Source: Distichodus sexfasciatus (taxonomy: Eukaryota; Chordata; Actinopteri; Characiformes; Distichodontidae). From it: DNA of 64,000 nucleotides. The DNA lies in assembly GCA_032718565.1 (NCBI GenBank), contig JAVGVS010000647.1, positions 62,001-126,000 on the forward strand, read 5' to 3'. The notes under the pieces are model-generated. The model was not told where the DNA came from. It was given only the letters and a program-made list of their open reading frames with translations, and did no database searches. The position numbers were made by a program, and so were the translations under genes. Positions 1-10,680 of the stretch are shown piece by piece (within the stretch, counting starts at the first letter, position 1; each line of letters opens with the position of its first letter).

Positions 1-376
1 CATCTTAATGATAATTAAGATTGCCATTGCCTATGTTGGCCACAGGGGATCACTACAATTAAGGTTATCATTTAATATTTTGAGAGAAGAGTTAGGTGAG
101 AAATTCAAAGTATGTACAAATATGTAGAAAAACTAAAATTACAAATACTGGAATATACTTTTGTGCATTGAATTTATATAAAATCTGCAGCAGTTTAATA
201 TGAATATAGAGACAATCTACTAAAAAATAGAAGAATATTGTGAAGACAGCATGTAAATGCAAATGTAGCATGAATGAGTTTATACATGCAGCAGTGTGTG
301 CATCACAATAAATGTAAGTGAATACGAAAGTTCAAACAAGGAGACCTAAATCTGGCCTTCTTCTCTGTCATTACAG

Positions 377-551
377 CTGTTCGATTTCGCCCGCCTCCGC
401 CCCTCCACCACCTTCGGCTCCCCGTCTTGGTCCGGGGGATGGCTCCTTCACCTCCCTGCCTGGTCTCCCAGCCAGATCTGCCGGCTTCAGAGACGAGGGA
501 ACCAACACCCAAGCGACAGGCTTCCTCCAAAACTTATCACATACACACTAA
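377..551 (+). CDS. Possible terminal coding exon of an unrecognised gene (partial)
   Basis: A GC-rich, CpG-containing block stands out in AT-rich surroundings. Just upstream (about 355-376) is a pyrimidine-rich tract ending in CATTACAG, which resembles a 3' splice site, with a branch-point-like CCTAAAT about 30 bases earlier. Read with one base completing the first codon, the frame is open for about 57 codons, begins CSISPASAPPPP, continues with GDGSFTSLP and ends in LSHTH before a TAA at 549-551. An AATAAA lies at 571, only 20 bases past the stop. A second forward frame is also open and continues past the island. I do not recognise the peptide. It could be a last exon, an alternative exon, or a GC-rich non-coding island with a chance frame. 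No upstream exon of the same gene is visible in the window. Confidence 0.4.
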
Positions 552-1643
552 AGACAATATTGCTTTGCCAAATAAAAAATTGTCAATTTAAACTGGATGG
601 TCTCCTTGGTTGAACTAAAATTTCATTATCTACTTCTCGCTTAAGAGTTTAGGTTTATAAGTTATTTATATATGTATACTTTATGTGCCTTCTTTGTGCG
701 CTGGAAAAACTGAAGCCACTTTGTGTCACCTCTGTCTATACATGCACATAGCTGAGATGACAAAGTTTACTTTCGCACAAAAGCATTTGTTGAGGATGCA
801 ACATTTTCTTTTTTAAAAAATTGTTTTTCATCACTGTTCCCTTTAGGATCTTCAGAAAAACAAAGTTAATGCACACATAAATTAAATATGTATACATGGA
901 CACAAATGCTCAGTTGTTTAAGACTCCTTCTTAATAGGGATTGCTGATGCTGTGTAATATAATAATTTGACAATGACTATGATGATTTATGGCTTATGGG
1001 ATTATAGCTGTAGAATTAATTTTTGTTCATTTTTAAGTTGTGCCACACAAAGTAATTTTATTCACCTGCCTGAGTTTGATGTATTCATTATTAATGGAAG
1101 CATCCCTATGCAGGCGTGTGATGACAAATGAATCTTTAATCCTTTTGTACTTGATTACATAACGCCCGACGTCTCTGTAGACTCTACAGTTATGAACCAA
1201 GTGGCTGTAATTCCGTGTTTCGGTGTCTGAGTTATCTTAGAGGCTCAGACGTCCTCTTAGTTTGCTGCTATTTCAGGCTTATCCGTATTTAATAATGCAT
1301 TCGTAGATTGGGGTGATTTACGTTTCTCTCGCCCACTGCGATGTTTTCAATTTAGCACATCAAACAAATGGGATTTTTATTTTACCATGAGCAGACTCCA
1401 GGAGTTCACATTTTAAAAAGCAGCTCGCTGCTGACGGCACGGCAGCGGTTTCACCATCAGCCATCTGAGGTAAAAAAGTAACCGTTTTTTGGGTCCAATT
1501 CTTATTGAGATTCTTGTTGTTTATGGCTGCATTATTTCCAGCATTATTTTGACAGCATTCATACGTCTTCAGTTTAAATTTGCTTTTAATAATTATTTGC
1601 AGGTAAAGTCTCTCTACTATAAGGAATTCCACTGGGGCTCCCA
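552..1643. other. Repeat-poor AT-rich DNA; possible conserved island at its end
   Basis: No gene or mobile element is recognisable. About 1360-1620 is higher-complexity DNA without simple repeats that could be regulatory. The short frames there have no family resemblance. Confidence 0.3.
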
Positions 1644-1840
1644 GGGAGTTGGTGGCCTAGTTGTAGGACACTCGCCTTTGGGCCAAGAGGTTGTGGGTTT
1701 GAATCCGACCTCTGGCATTACCAACATTAGGTCCCTAAGCAAGACCCTTAACCCTAAGTTGCTCTCTAGGGAACTGTCCCTGAAATTAGGAAATGTAAGT
1801 TTCTTTGGATAAGAGCGTCGGCTAAATGCTGTAAACGTAC
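1644..1840 (+). mobile_element. tRNA-headed SINE, family B (L2-like tail)
   Basis: The element starts with a tRNA-like head containing an A-box-like TGGCCTAGTTG and a B-box-like GGTTTGAATCC. It then runs through a middle section (GCAAGACCCTTAACCC) to a tail of the type GGATAAGAGCGTC, GCTAAATGCTGTAAA. That tail is the L2/CR1-type 3' end shared by many fish SINEs and their partner LINEs. Other copies of this family lie at 12774, 13321, 14237, 28738, 51205 and 57966. It is followed within a few bases by a family A SINE in the opposite orientation. Confidence 0.85.
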
Positions 1841-1847
1841 CATTTTT

Positions 1848-2075
1848 AGTGATTATTTGTCGTTGTGAACACAGCCCAGCACACAGTGCACCACAACCAA
1901 ATGTGACTTCGACATTCGATCCATGCGTGAAGGAGCAGTAGTTTGCTTTTTGGGAGCACCCGGGGAGCAGTACTTATGGACGGTACTTTCTCATGAGTAC
2001 CTCAGTGGTACCTTTACTGGTCCGGACTTTCTGATCATGGGGCCAACTGCCTAACGCTGCCTTATGCTAACAACT
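1848..2075 (-). mobile_element. tRNA-headed SINE, family A
   Basis: This is the reverse complement of the most abundant SINE in the window. Its 3' tail comes first (AGTGATTATTTGTCGTTGTG), then the body (GAGTACCTCAGTGGTACC), then a degraded tRNA head near 2030-2060. The same family recurs at about fifteen places, with 37108 and 61269 among the best copies. Mismatches indicate an old insertion. Confidence 0.85.
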
Positions 2076-3489
2076 GGAAGTTTTAAAAGCAACAATCAGA
2101 TTTCTGAGCTTAAATCAGACCCTGTTTACACATGGCTGAGTATCTGCGAAAGCGGTGATATATCCACGCACTTTTGCCTTCCCTTCACACAAAAAACACA
2201 GCTTTAAATCACTTTAAAACAACTCTTTCTGAAACCTTCGGCCAAAGTGGAGATTTGGGAAAACTTAGTTTTCACATCAACATGTAGACAGAGGAAAACA
2301 GAGTTTTAAGTTTTCGAGGGTCACAGTTTGCGACAAAAAATGCATTAGTGCCAAGTGCCTGACAGGAACAGGAAGTCGTGTCATTCGTTGTTCTGCACCT
2401 ATAGGTTTGGCATGCTCACAACAGCTCTTGAAGGCGTATTTATGCAGATTGATGTAAATGAACACTCTTTGGAAATAATGGTGCAAACAAGGATATTATT
2501 GAAAGTGGAGAGGGCGGAAATAGCCGTTTCTGTAAATACCAAGCTATGTGTAAACATGGTCTCAGACCTAATCAAAAGTTTTCTTATTGAGCAAAGTGGA
2601 TCATAAAATGTGAGTTTACACAGCAATCACAACATTCTCCAGGAATTCCCTGTACTTCTTACTGCGGGCTAAAAGTAGGAGTCGAAAATGAAAACATAAG
2701 CTCTGTTTGCACTGAGGGGGGCTGTAATTAGTAATGGTAATTAATCACATGTCACCAGCTCGCTGCCAATCCACCATCACTTGGACCAGGTGCAATTTGT
2801 CACACAGGACGTGATTAATCCGCCGATAGAGCAGAAAATCTCTCCCCGAGCGCCGCCTCTTTATTCCCCACATTTTATGCTGCTTAATATAATTATGTTT
2901 AGCTTTGCTTCTTCTTTTTCTTCTTTTCATTTAAATAGAAATAAAGAAGATAAAGTCTGATCATTAAAACACTCCGAGGCCCGATTCCAGACTCAATAGT
3001 TCTAAAACTGGAATTAGTCTGGAGATTCCCTGCTGCAGCCGGAGATCCGTTTTCCACATTTAAAAAAGGCCATAAAATTTTTAATGTTAATTATCAGACG
3101 AAGAAGCCTCAGAGGTTTTTAGACTTTTGCTAATAATCGTTATCCGCCCACGACAGCTTCTGTTAGGAACGTGTACGGCTTAATTTCTATAGAGGAGAGA
3201 GTCTGAAGCCGCTCTCGACTTCATAATTCCATGATTTATGAAACGATCAATTAAATAACGAGTTTAATACATAAAGGAATAAAATAGAGGTGTAAAAGGT
3301 GAGAACTCCAAGTTGAAGATCAGTGAGAGGACAGAATTACAGTTCTGCAGTATCTACAGGTTCAACTGTTAATAACAAGTTATTGATAATTATGGCAATT
3401 TTTGACAATGATAACAGTAATTTTTATATTATGTGTTATAATAATATTGTTTACATTTTAAAATATTAATTATAGTGGAAATTCATATT
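2076..3489. other. Intergenic or intronic DNA with a candidate conserved island at 2690-2935
   Basis: No gene or transposon is seen. At 2690-2935 the sequence is complex and rich in homeodomain-type cores (GGTAATTAATCACATG, CGTGATTAATC, CTTAATATAATTATG), a composition typical of vertebrate developmental enhancers. The 2340-2600 stretch is also repeat-free. Conservation cannot be tested here. Confidence 0.3.
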
Positions 3490-3625
3490 AATACACACAT
3501 ATACATACGTTACACCAAAACACACACCTGTAGGCACTCAAACACACACCTATATACACACATATATACACACATATATACACACATATATACACACATA
3601 TATACAACTATACACACACATATAC
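3490..3625. repeat. Degenerate (CA)n/(CACATATATA)n microsatellite
   Basis: Alternating CA and TA tracts end directly at the left target-site duplication of the hAT element. The small frame across it is repeat-derived. Confidence 0.9.
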
Positions 3626-4274
3626 TAACTAGGGCTGCACGATATTGGGAAAAAGTTACATTGCGATATATTTTTTTCCTGCGATATATATTGCGATGTG
3701 TACAAATTTATTTATGTTCATCAGGTGTTTTGAACTGCTTAAAAATCAAATAATAATTCAAGAATAATTGGGGTAATTTTGTAAGCATTTTCAAAGAATA
3801 AAAAATGTAGAAGTATAATCAAAACCCTGAAATAAAATACTTTTTAAAGCTTATTTTGGGTTGTTTCATAAACAGTTTGACTCACCTTATTCACTGTCAA
3901 TTCAGGCAAATCAAAGCTCTAATATGTTATGAAATTAATAATGAATGTTGCTTTTACCCTGATGAAAGGGAACTCATTTTGTGAATGAAAAGAGGACACT
4001 TCAATATCACATTAAGGAATTAACATGAGTGACAAAATAGGTAATTTAACATTTTATTCAACAACTTCTTTTTTGAAAACAGATTTGTAAATATATTTTG
4101 TCGAAATGTTATGAGAATAAAGTCGAATTTTTACGTGAATGTTTAAGATATGTTCTGTACAAGCACGTCATCTGCGTCAGTGAGTTAGCTCTACGGAAGA
4201 CCTTGCCAACATCAACCGTCAAAGGTAAGGTTTATTAAAATCTCTTTAGTTAAATGTAGTTTGATATAATTTGA

Positions 4275-4424
4275 TTCGACTTTATTCTCGTAATATTTCG
4301 ACTTTATTCTCGTAACATTTCGACTTTATTCTCGTAATATTTCGACTTTATTCTCGTAACATTTCGACTTTATTCTCGTAGTTTCGAGTTTATTCTCGAA
4401 ATATTACGAGTTTAATCTCGTAAT
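4275..4424. repeat. 22-bp minisatellite inside the hAT element
   Basis: About six units of a 22-bp motif (TTCGACTTTATTCTCGTAA plus ATA or CAT) alternate slightly. The last unit is an inverted form (ATATTACGAGTTTAATCTCG). A lone inverted unit lies at 4100-4128, so the array and its mirror copy bracket a 145-bp spacer. Confidence 0.85.
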
Positions 4425-4551
4425 CTTAGATATATTTTTTTTAAGGTGGCACTTAGATTTTTTTTTAAGGTGGCACTAAAACGCCGTCGTACCAGATAAA
4501 TACAAGTAACGGTACTAAACTTTATACGGTACTGAAAAAATATTTATTATT

Positions 4552-4881
4552 TCAAGTCAAATTATAGCAAAAGCAATAGTAGTAAAAATGCAAAGGCACA
4601 ATTTGCTTCGGACGGCAATCTGATCTGGCTTTGCATTCGTCATACAGTACTTTGTGGTGCCGACTTAAATGGTCAAACAAATTCGTAGTGTTTCCGCGAG
4701 TTGTGGCAACAACTGCCAGGCACTCCCGACAAAGCACATGTTTTTGGTCAGCATCATCCTTTTTGTATCCAAAATACTTCCATATGACCGACGTTGCGTT
4801 TCTTTTTGCGACCAAATCTTCCATTTCGGCGCTTTTCTCCCGTTCCGCGCTCATTTCGCCATGCGCACGCAGAGACTGCAT
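4552..4881 (-). pseudogene. hAT transposase remnant: BED zinc-finger N-terminus
   Basis: The 109-residue frame contains a BED-type zinc finger: the aromatic start VIWKYFG at residues 32-38, the zinc pair C51-x2-C54, and H71 and H75/H76 in FDHLSRHH. BED fingers at the N-terminus of hAT transposases bind DNA. The dimerisation and catalytic RNase H-like parts are missing, because the frame runs into unrelated AT-rich sequence after about residue 95. It sits wholly inside the hAT element and points toward its left end. It is best read as a relic, although BED-only proteins derived from hAT elements have been domesticated elsewhere. Confidence 0.75.
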
Positions 4882-5130
4882 GCATGAAGTAGGTGAAGCA
4901 ACGTGTGCTTTGTAGTTTTTAAAGAACCCTTAAATATGAGTTACTTACTTTATATTAGACAAATATAGATCCGTAGAAAGTTTAGAAATATAGAAAGTAC
5001 ATTTTTAAATCAGACACACACATTTTTTTTTTTTTTGCCCTGCATTGTGACTGCCGCGATGTGACTACCGCGCATGCGTACATCGCGATGACGATGCTGA
5101 AACGATGTATCGTGCAGCCCTAATACTAAC

Positions 5131-5220
5131 TATGTTAGCAACCAACATAGTGTACATTACTTATTAACGTAGTTAGCGATACGTTAGCAACTATGCTTTT
5201 GGGAAACGCACCCCACAGAG
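5131..5220. repeat. Dispersed TTAGCAAC-type element, short copy
   Basis: The sequence carries TATGTTAGCAAC, ACGTAGTTAGC and the terminus CTTTTGGGAAACGCACCCC. It matches the longer copy at 8707-8928. The GGGAAACGCACCCC end resembles termini of common fish MITE-like repeats. The hAT element has inserted at or near its edge. Confidence 0.6.
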
Positions 5221-5239
5221 ACTTCAATTTCTGAATTTT

Positions 5240-5435
5240 GGGGGCAGTTCGTAGGGTAATGGTTAGAGAGTTCACCAGAACGTCACCAGTTCGAACCCAG
5301 GACCAGTAAGGGTACCACAGAGTTACTCATGACCAATGTACCGTCCCCAAGCACTGCTCTCCGGAACCACTTTTCCTTCATGGATGGGTCAAACGCAGAG
5401 GTCACATTCGTTGTGCTGTGCAGGAGACGGCGCCG
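5240..5435 (+). mobile_element. SINE family A
   Basis: The tRNA head (GCAGTTCGTAGGGTAATGG, B-box GTTCGAACCC) is followed by the diagnostic body (TACCACAGAGTTACTCATGA, CAAGCACTGCTC). The tail becomes unclear after about 5425. Confidence 0.85.
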
Positions 5436-6042
5436 TTGTTACGAGTGTTCCAACACTTGTAGAATTGATTTAACACTAGCAATTTTCAGTGCACCTTTCC
5501 TTGGACGCCCGGCTTGCGAATCGGTTGTTATTTTTCCCAGTGAAATGTGTGCGCTGCCGTGAGCCTGCCCTGAGCCACGACACACTCATTTAGCATAATC
5601 CTGACCATGTAAAACGACAAGACTTCCAAATGAAAGCGTCAAACAGGCGTGCCAAAGTGTTTTATGCCTCATCTCAGACACCTTGAGCACTCTCATTTGA
5701 AAAAGGAATTGGGGCGAATAAATCACGGCGTAATAAACTGCAGCATGACTGGATTATGGGAGGAAATAGGTGATTTGGAGAGGAAAGCGGTCCAGTTTGG
5801 CTGCTACAGTGTAATTGGCATGTGTTAATAATCCTGACCTTGTTCTGCTCTATAAGTAGAGGTGCAGGAGAGCCCAATTCGGCAACGTCCTTAAATAAAC
5901 TGCTATTCTATACTACAACACCTTCATTTTTAAAGGAGCATGAAAACACTGCGAGTCATTTTTGGAAATGTTCAGTACTGTGCACATCTTGCTTCTGATT
6001 TATAATTATTATTGTTTGGATAGAAAGACAGATGTATTTATT
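5436..6042. other. Non-repeat DNA, candidate regulatory island 5600-5880
   Basis: Complex, low-repeat DNA contains GCGTAATAAACTGCAGC, GGATTATGGGAGG and GTGTAATTGGCATG. The pattern is typical of conserved non-coding elements. No coding support. Confidence 0.3.
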
Positions 6043-6044
6043 CC

Positions 6045-6099
<55 letters not shown>

Positions 6100-6100
6100 A
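6043..6100. repeat. (ATCT)n microsatellite
   Basis: About fourteen uninterrupted tetranucleotide units. Confidence 0.98.
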
Positions 6101-6189
6101 GCTGAAATGTCAGCTCTGCCCACATCAAATCATGTGATTCGTAGTCCAAGTTTATTTAATCTATAACAGAAATAAGACCAGATACGAAC

Positions 6190-6933
6190 TAGAGATGTAA
6201 CTGATCCGATATGTGGATGGGTATCGGTCCGATAATGGCTCAAACGGCTGGATCGGGTATCGGTGGCATTGGGCCGTTCTATGGAGCCGATCTGTAAATG
6301 CGTGTACACTCAATTCGTTATGCATGGGAAGTGGCACTGCGGTAAAGTAGAGCTGAAACCATTATTCCAATAACTCGAATAATTTTATTGCAAAAAATGG
6401 GCAAAGCAATTTTTCTAGAAACAAGGCTTGGTTTAATTCATTTTACTCACTAGAGCAGCTCTGCATGTGTTTCACAACGTTTTCCGTGACGCGATCAAGA
6501 CGAGACCTGATCCTTCTGTATGTGAAAGTATTTGTGAAATGTTCCATGCACTAAAACAGAAGTAAATGCATAAAAACGCATAAATTACATTTTTCGCGAT
6601 GCAAACACATGCGCTGTGTTAATGACTGCACGCATGAGCGCCGTTACTCGCTAAAACGCTCCAGTTCGCTCAAAATGTCCCCTTTATTACAGACACAAAC
6701 CATATTTTAGCTGATAAATAACCACAACCAGCGTTCTACTCACAATTCTGCCGTGTATTTAGATTTTCCCACAGATTTTCCATCGTTTATTCTGGAACGT
6801 GTGCCCAGCGCTTCATTGTGATGCGGCTCTGAGGCGCGCGCAGAGGATTGTGGGAAATATAGTTGGTATCGGCAGATATCTACATTTATAATATCGGTAT
6901 CGGACATTTAAAAGTGGTTTTGCACCATCTCTA
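6190..6933. mobile_element. Non-autonomous hAT-like element with 8-bp TSD (one mismatch)
   Basis: The left end TAGAGATG and right end CATCTCTA are inverted. The flanking 8-mers are ATACGAAC (6182-6189) and ATATGAAC (6934-6941), differing at one base. Both ends carry repeated GATCCGATA/GGTATCGG-type subterminal motifs, as in hAT elements. The 744-bp interior has no transposase frame. Confidence 0.7.
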
Positions 6934-6941
6934 ATATGAAC

Positions 6942-8540
6942 ATTAACTTTGCATGTTATTGGCACCTAAACGCATCATCTGCCTCATGAAGGTCCAGTGT
7001 TGGAGCACTTCTTCATCCCTCTTTCACTCACACCCATTTTAAATCGGCAGCACAAGTTATACTGAGAGAACAAATTTCCTGTTATGTTTCTTTTAAGGGG
7101 TGAGACTGTCAGAATTTTGCTTCATAAATGAGACAAAACAGTGGTGTAAAGCGGCACTGAAGCTGCTGCAACTTCACACTTTTAGATGACAGAGTTGAGC
7201 AGGAAAGTGGAAAGAGAAGTCACACTGCAGATTTAAACCCAAAACCTGAAGAATAATGATAAAAAATAACCCTTCATCCCGCTTTCCGGGGCGGCATTTT
7301 AAACAGGCATTTTAAAAACAAAACTGCATCATGTGCATGGCATTACAGAGACGACGTCAAGGATTTCTGCAGCAAGTTTTACAACGCTGCCGTTAAGGAA
7401 GGAAAAGAAAGTTGTATTTCTTCCATTCTGACATGAAGATAGCTGTGGTGCTTTTAATCTCTTGGCATTTGAGGGCTCTGGGGAGCGACACACCAGCCTG
7501 TAAACAGCTTTAAGTTTCACCATAATTAGGCCCTGGACTGAAAGATGCTCTGCAATAAAATGCTAAAGAAAACATGCTCTTTTCTCTTGCATCAGCAACA
7601 ATGAGGTGTTACATGTCAGCATAGAGGAAAAAGAGATGTTGAACTCGGATCGGGGAGTTGGAGGAGGAACGAGGGAAAAAGATGGAAAGACTTGAGGGTT
7701 TTGAGTCAAGGACGCGTCGATCCAGCGCTCGGTTGTGGAATCAAACGTAATATCGGCTGTTGACTCAGAGATTATTAAAAACGAAACCTGAAACGAGCCG
7801 AGCAGGAGGAACACGGTCTGTGTGCTTTAGAACATTAAAACATGAGGGATGAAAGTCAGGATGAAAACATGAATCCTCTGATAAGGATTAACTTTTCTTT
7901 GGCGATTAATGAAAATATGGGTTTTTAAAGGTATTAATCATTTTTGTAGTACACACCTTCACCTTTAAACATTTTTAACAACTTTTAAAACCAAATATCT
8001 CTCAAATTACATTAAAGCAGAAAACAAATGATTATTAAATCATGTATTGATCTTTCAGTAACTAAATGTTTGATAGTGCTCTTAAACTGGGGCAAGTCTT
8101 AAGCTGATCCTCTCTTTGTTAATATTTTCTTTATCAACTGCAGACTGACTTTTTGTGGGCCTACAATAATTTCTTCCTTTGTCCTTCTCTTTTGTCCAGT
8201 TTCCTCAATCGTTTTATCCAAGGACACGGCGTGCCAAGATTTGTCAATGCCAAGTTTTTTGGTGAATAGTTATTTGGAAAAATACAATTTTACACCTGTC
8301 AAACTGTCTTGTCTTTTGCATGTTGAGTGGATTAAATGAAAGAAGCGAGAACAAATCACTGGTTCATGTTTTTAAGTGAGATGGCTTTGTTCTGCTTGAA
8401 CGATTCATTCAAAGGTCACTGTGTGGCTTAACAAACAAAAATAAACTTCTAAAACTGGAAATGCGAGCCAAAAGTTTTGAAAGTCCTTGAGAAAGTTTCT
8501 GGAGTTTCTATTCCCAGTTCTATAGAACGAGACCCAATTT
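6942..8540. other. Repeat-poor intergenic or intronic DNA
   Basis: No gene, SINE or satellite is recognisable over 1.6 kb. About 7300-7800 is more complex and less AT-rich, and could hold regulatory sequence. Short frames there have no recognisable motif. Confidence 0.3.
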
Positions 8541-8706
8541 TTTGTGAGTGATTATTTGTCATTATGAACACAGCACAGCACACAACACAACACAACACAA
8601 ACAAATGTATCCACTGCATTTGAATCATACGTGAAGCAGCAGTGGACAGCTGACATGGGCAGCACCCGGGGAGCAGTCCTTGAGGATGGAACCTTGCTCA
8701 TGTGTA
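8541..8706 (-). mobile_element. SINE family A, 5' truncated
   Basis: Tail and body are present in reverse orientation (TGATTATTTGTCATTATGAA, GCACCCGGGGAGCAG). The tRNA head is missing: the match stops at TACCTCAGTGTACC, where the 63-bp-unit repeat begins. Confidence 0.8.
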
Positions 8707-8928
8707 CCTCAGTGTACCTAACATAGTGAACATTAACAACTAATATAGTGTTGCTAACGTAATTAGCAATATGTTAGCAATTAACATAGTGTACATTAGC
8801 AACTAACATAATGTTGCTAATGTAGTTAGCAATACATTAGCAACTAGCATAGAGTACATTAGCCACTAAAATGGTGTTGCTAATGTAATTAGCAATATGT
8901 TAGCAACTATGCTTTTGGGAAACTCACC
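8707..8928. repeat. 63-bp-unit TTAGCAAC tandem repeat with GGGAAAC terminus
   Basis: About three imperfect units of 63 bp are built from GTTGCTAATGTAGTTAGCAA and TAACATAGTGTACATTAGCA. The array ends in CTATGCTTTTGGGAAACTCA and CCCC, as in the short copy at 5131. It separates an inverted and a direct SINE A piece. Confidence 0.7.
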
Positions 8929-9060
8929 CCAGAGTCACCAGTTGAAGTCCCCAACTGGTAAAGGTACCACTGAGGTACTCATGAGAAAGGTACAATCCCT
9001 AAGCACTGCTCCTGGGGCGCTGCAGAGAGCTGCCCACTGCTCCTTGATAGATTCAAATTG
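8929..9060 (+). mobile_element. SINE family A, 5' truncated
   Basis: The body (GGTAAAGGTACCACTGAGG) and GAGCTGCCCACTGCTCCTTG are clear. The tRNA head is reduced to its B-box region. Confidence 0.8.
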
Positions 9061-9122
9061 TATACCAGATTTAAACATTCAGACTTAAATTCTAAATTGT
9101 GCAGTGAAAGATTTTTGAAAAC

Positions 9123-9158
9123 CAATCAATCAGTCAATCAATCAATCAATCAATCAAT
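9123..9158. repeat. (CAAT)n microsatellite
   Basis: Eight to nine units of the tetranucleotide. Confidence 0.95.
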
Positions 9159-9636
9159 TTGCCAACGTTATGGGCCAAGGTACAGAGCTCCCTTTGTTGA
9201 TATATTACTGGACTATTCAAAATGAAAGAGTGGAATTAAAAATTTTATTTCAAACAAACTGTATAAGACAGAAACACATTCTGCATAGATAGAGGACAGT
9301 TCTGGATAGAGTAAAGTTCAAAGTTTTTAAGGCCCAGATAAAAGTACCCATGAACACCACTGAGCCTTTTGCTCTCCAAAGTTCCACTGCACACTCAGAA
9401 TTTGGGCACAAAAATAACTCTAACGCAGCACCAAGTGAAGTGAGTGAGCACTTCGAGAGCACATGCAGCTCAGGTCCACGTGTTAATACAGATTTTGCTC
9501 GCGAACGTTCCACTGCATCCAAAATAACGCCATACATTTTTAAAAATCCCACCTCGGACTTTGGACATGTCTGGCACAAGTGGTGGATTTCCCGCGTACA
9601 ATAAATATGTCATAAAATATCGGCTAATAATATCGG
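9159..9636. other. Unassigned DNA
   Basis: No repeat or gene is recognised. Two overlapping short frames on opposite strands (9250-9604) look like chance. Confidence 0.3.
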
Positions 9637-10274
9637 TGTCACGCGCTCTCCACTCCGTGGCCGGTAATTGGAATGGGACACGGCCGGTCGCGGTTCAAAG
9701 GGTATTTAAGGATTCACTTCCTTGCAGCGCGTCGCTCTGCCATTAGAGTCCACCCGGCCCTTTTCCGATTCTCATCGGCATCAACTGTGAGTACTCCAGT
9801 TATTGGGTTCATCGCTTTGTTAGCGTGTGTGTCGCTAGAACGTGGATTATTGTGGTAATCCTTACTCTTCGCGTAAGAGAGTTCTTATATCAACTCGCGT
9901 GGCTTTCCTGCCTACTCACGCTCTCAGCCGCGTTTGGGCTAACCAGCACGCTACAAGGGCTAACGAGTAGCAATTCATTACATCCTAACCAGATCACTGT
10001 CGAATTGTGAAAGTGTGGCATTCGGTTCATATCCTAATCAGATCCCTGTCCAAATCGGAGAGCATTCCTACAGCCGCCTAACCCGGCCGCTGGAAGTTTG
10101 CTCGCGTCTGCCTTTCTCGTCAAATCCTTACCAGATCCCTGACGAACCTGACAATCGGGCAGATCTAAGCATCAGTCTGATGCTGATGAAAAGCAATTAT
10201 CAGATGATACCATCGTGCATCCCTAATTATGAGAACTATTACTGCATTACGATTACAGACAATCATTTGCTGAC
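9637..10274 (+). mobile_element. Possible degraded LTR or retroelement promoter block
   Basis: The block is less AT-rich than its flanks. It begins TGTCACGCG and holds a TATA-like GGGTATTTAAGG near 9700, with donor-like CAACTGTGAGTAC about 80 bases on. It contains three related CCTAACCAGATCACTGTC segments (near 9983, 10030, 10126) and ends near TGCTGACA, with AATAAA just outside. The TG...CA ends and promoter layout suggest an LTR, but I see no matching target duplication. A promoter with a first exon is the alternative. Confidence 0.3.
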
Positions 10275-10680
10275 AGGCTCAAATAAAGCTTGAGTTGTTC
10301 AAAACAATATGGCCGCCCAGTGAGCAGAATGACGCCTAAAAAAAGTGAGCTGTAATTAATTCCATGTTCCTGCTTTGTACCGAGACAAAGAAAACACACA
10401 CACAAAGAAACCGAGCTCGCAGATGGCTGAGGAGGCGAGGGGAATATTAATATTTACTGTCTGTGTTATGGGGAACATTTGTGGTAAGTCACATTGTGTG
10501 TGTATGAGATACAATTATCAGCCACACACACACACATCCTGTTGTTGCTGCACTGTAAATGTTGGGCTAATTTAATTGTGGCTCCAGAATGTATGATACC
10601 AAACTATCACACTTATGAGCACATTAATCATACAACATGTATTGTTCCATTGGTTTTATTTTATGGTAGTGGAATAGTAG
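10275..10680. other. Unassigned DNA with short CA tracts
   Basis: Short (CA)n runs occur at about 10390 and 10520. Nothing else is recognised. Confidence 0.3.

Larger units (their letters stand above)
3630..5122 (-). mobile_element. hAT-superfamily DNA transposon, internally decayed, with 8-bp TSD
   Basis: The left end TAGGGCTGCACGAT and the right end ATCGTGCAGCCCTA are exact inverted repeats. Each is flanked by the same 8-bp target duplication, ATACTAAC, at 3622-3629 and 5123-5130. An 8-bp duplication and this terminus are hallmarks of hAT elements. At 1493 bp it is shorter than an autonomous hAT, and only the N-terminal part of a transposase reading frame remains, on the minus strand. The interior also carries a 22-bp tandem repeat (4275-4424). 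The perfect duplication fits a comparatively recent insertion, or one that has stayed unaltered at its ends. Confidence 0.9.

Noticed and set aside
6043..6100. Regular short repeats as a CRISPR-like array
   Set aside because: Uninterrupted tetranucleotide repeats without spacers, in a vertebrate genome.
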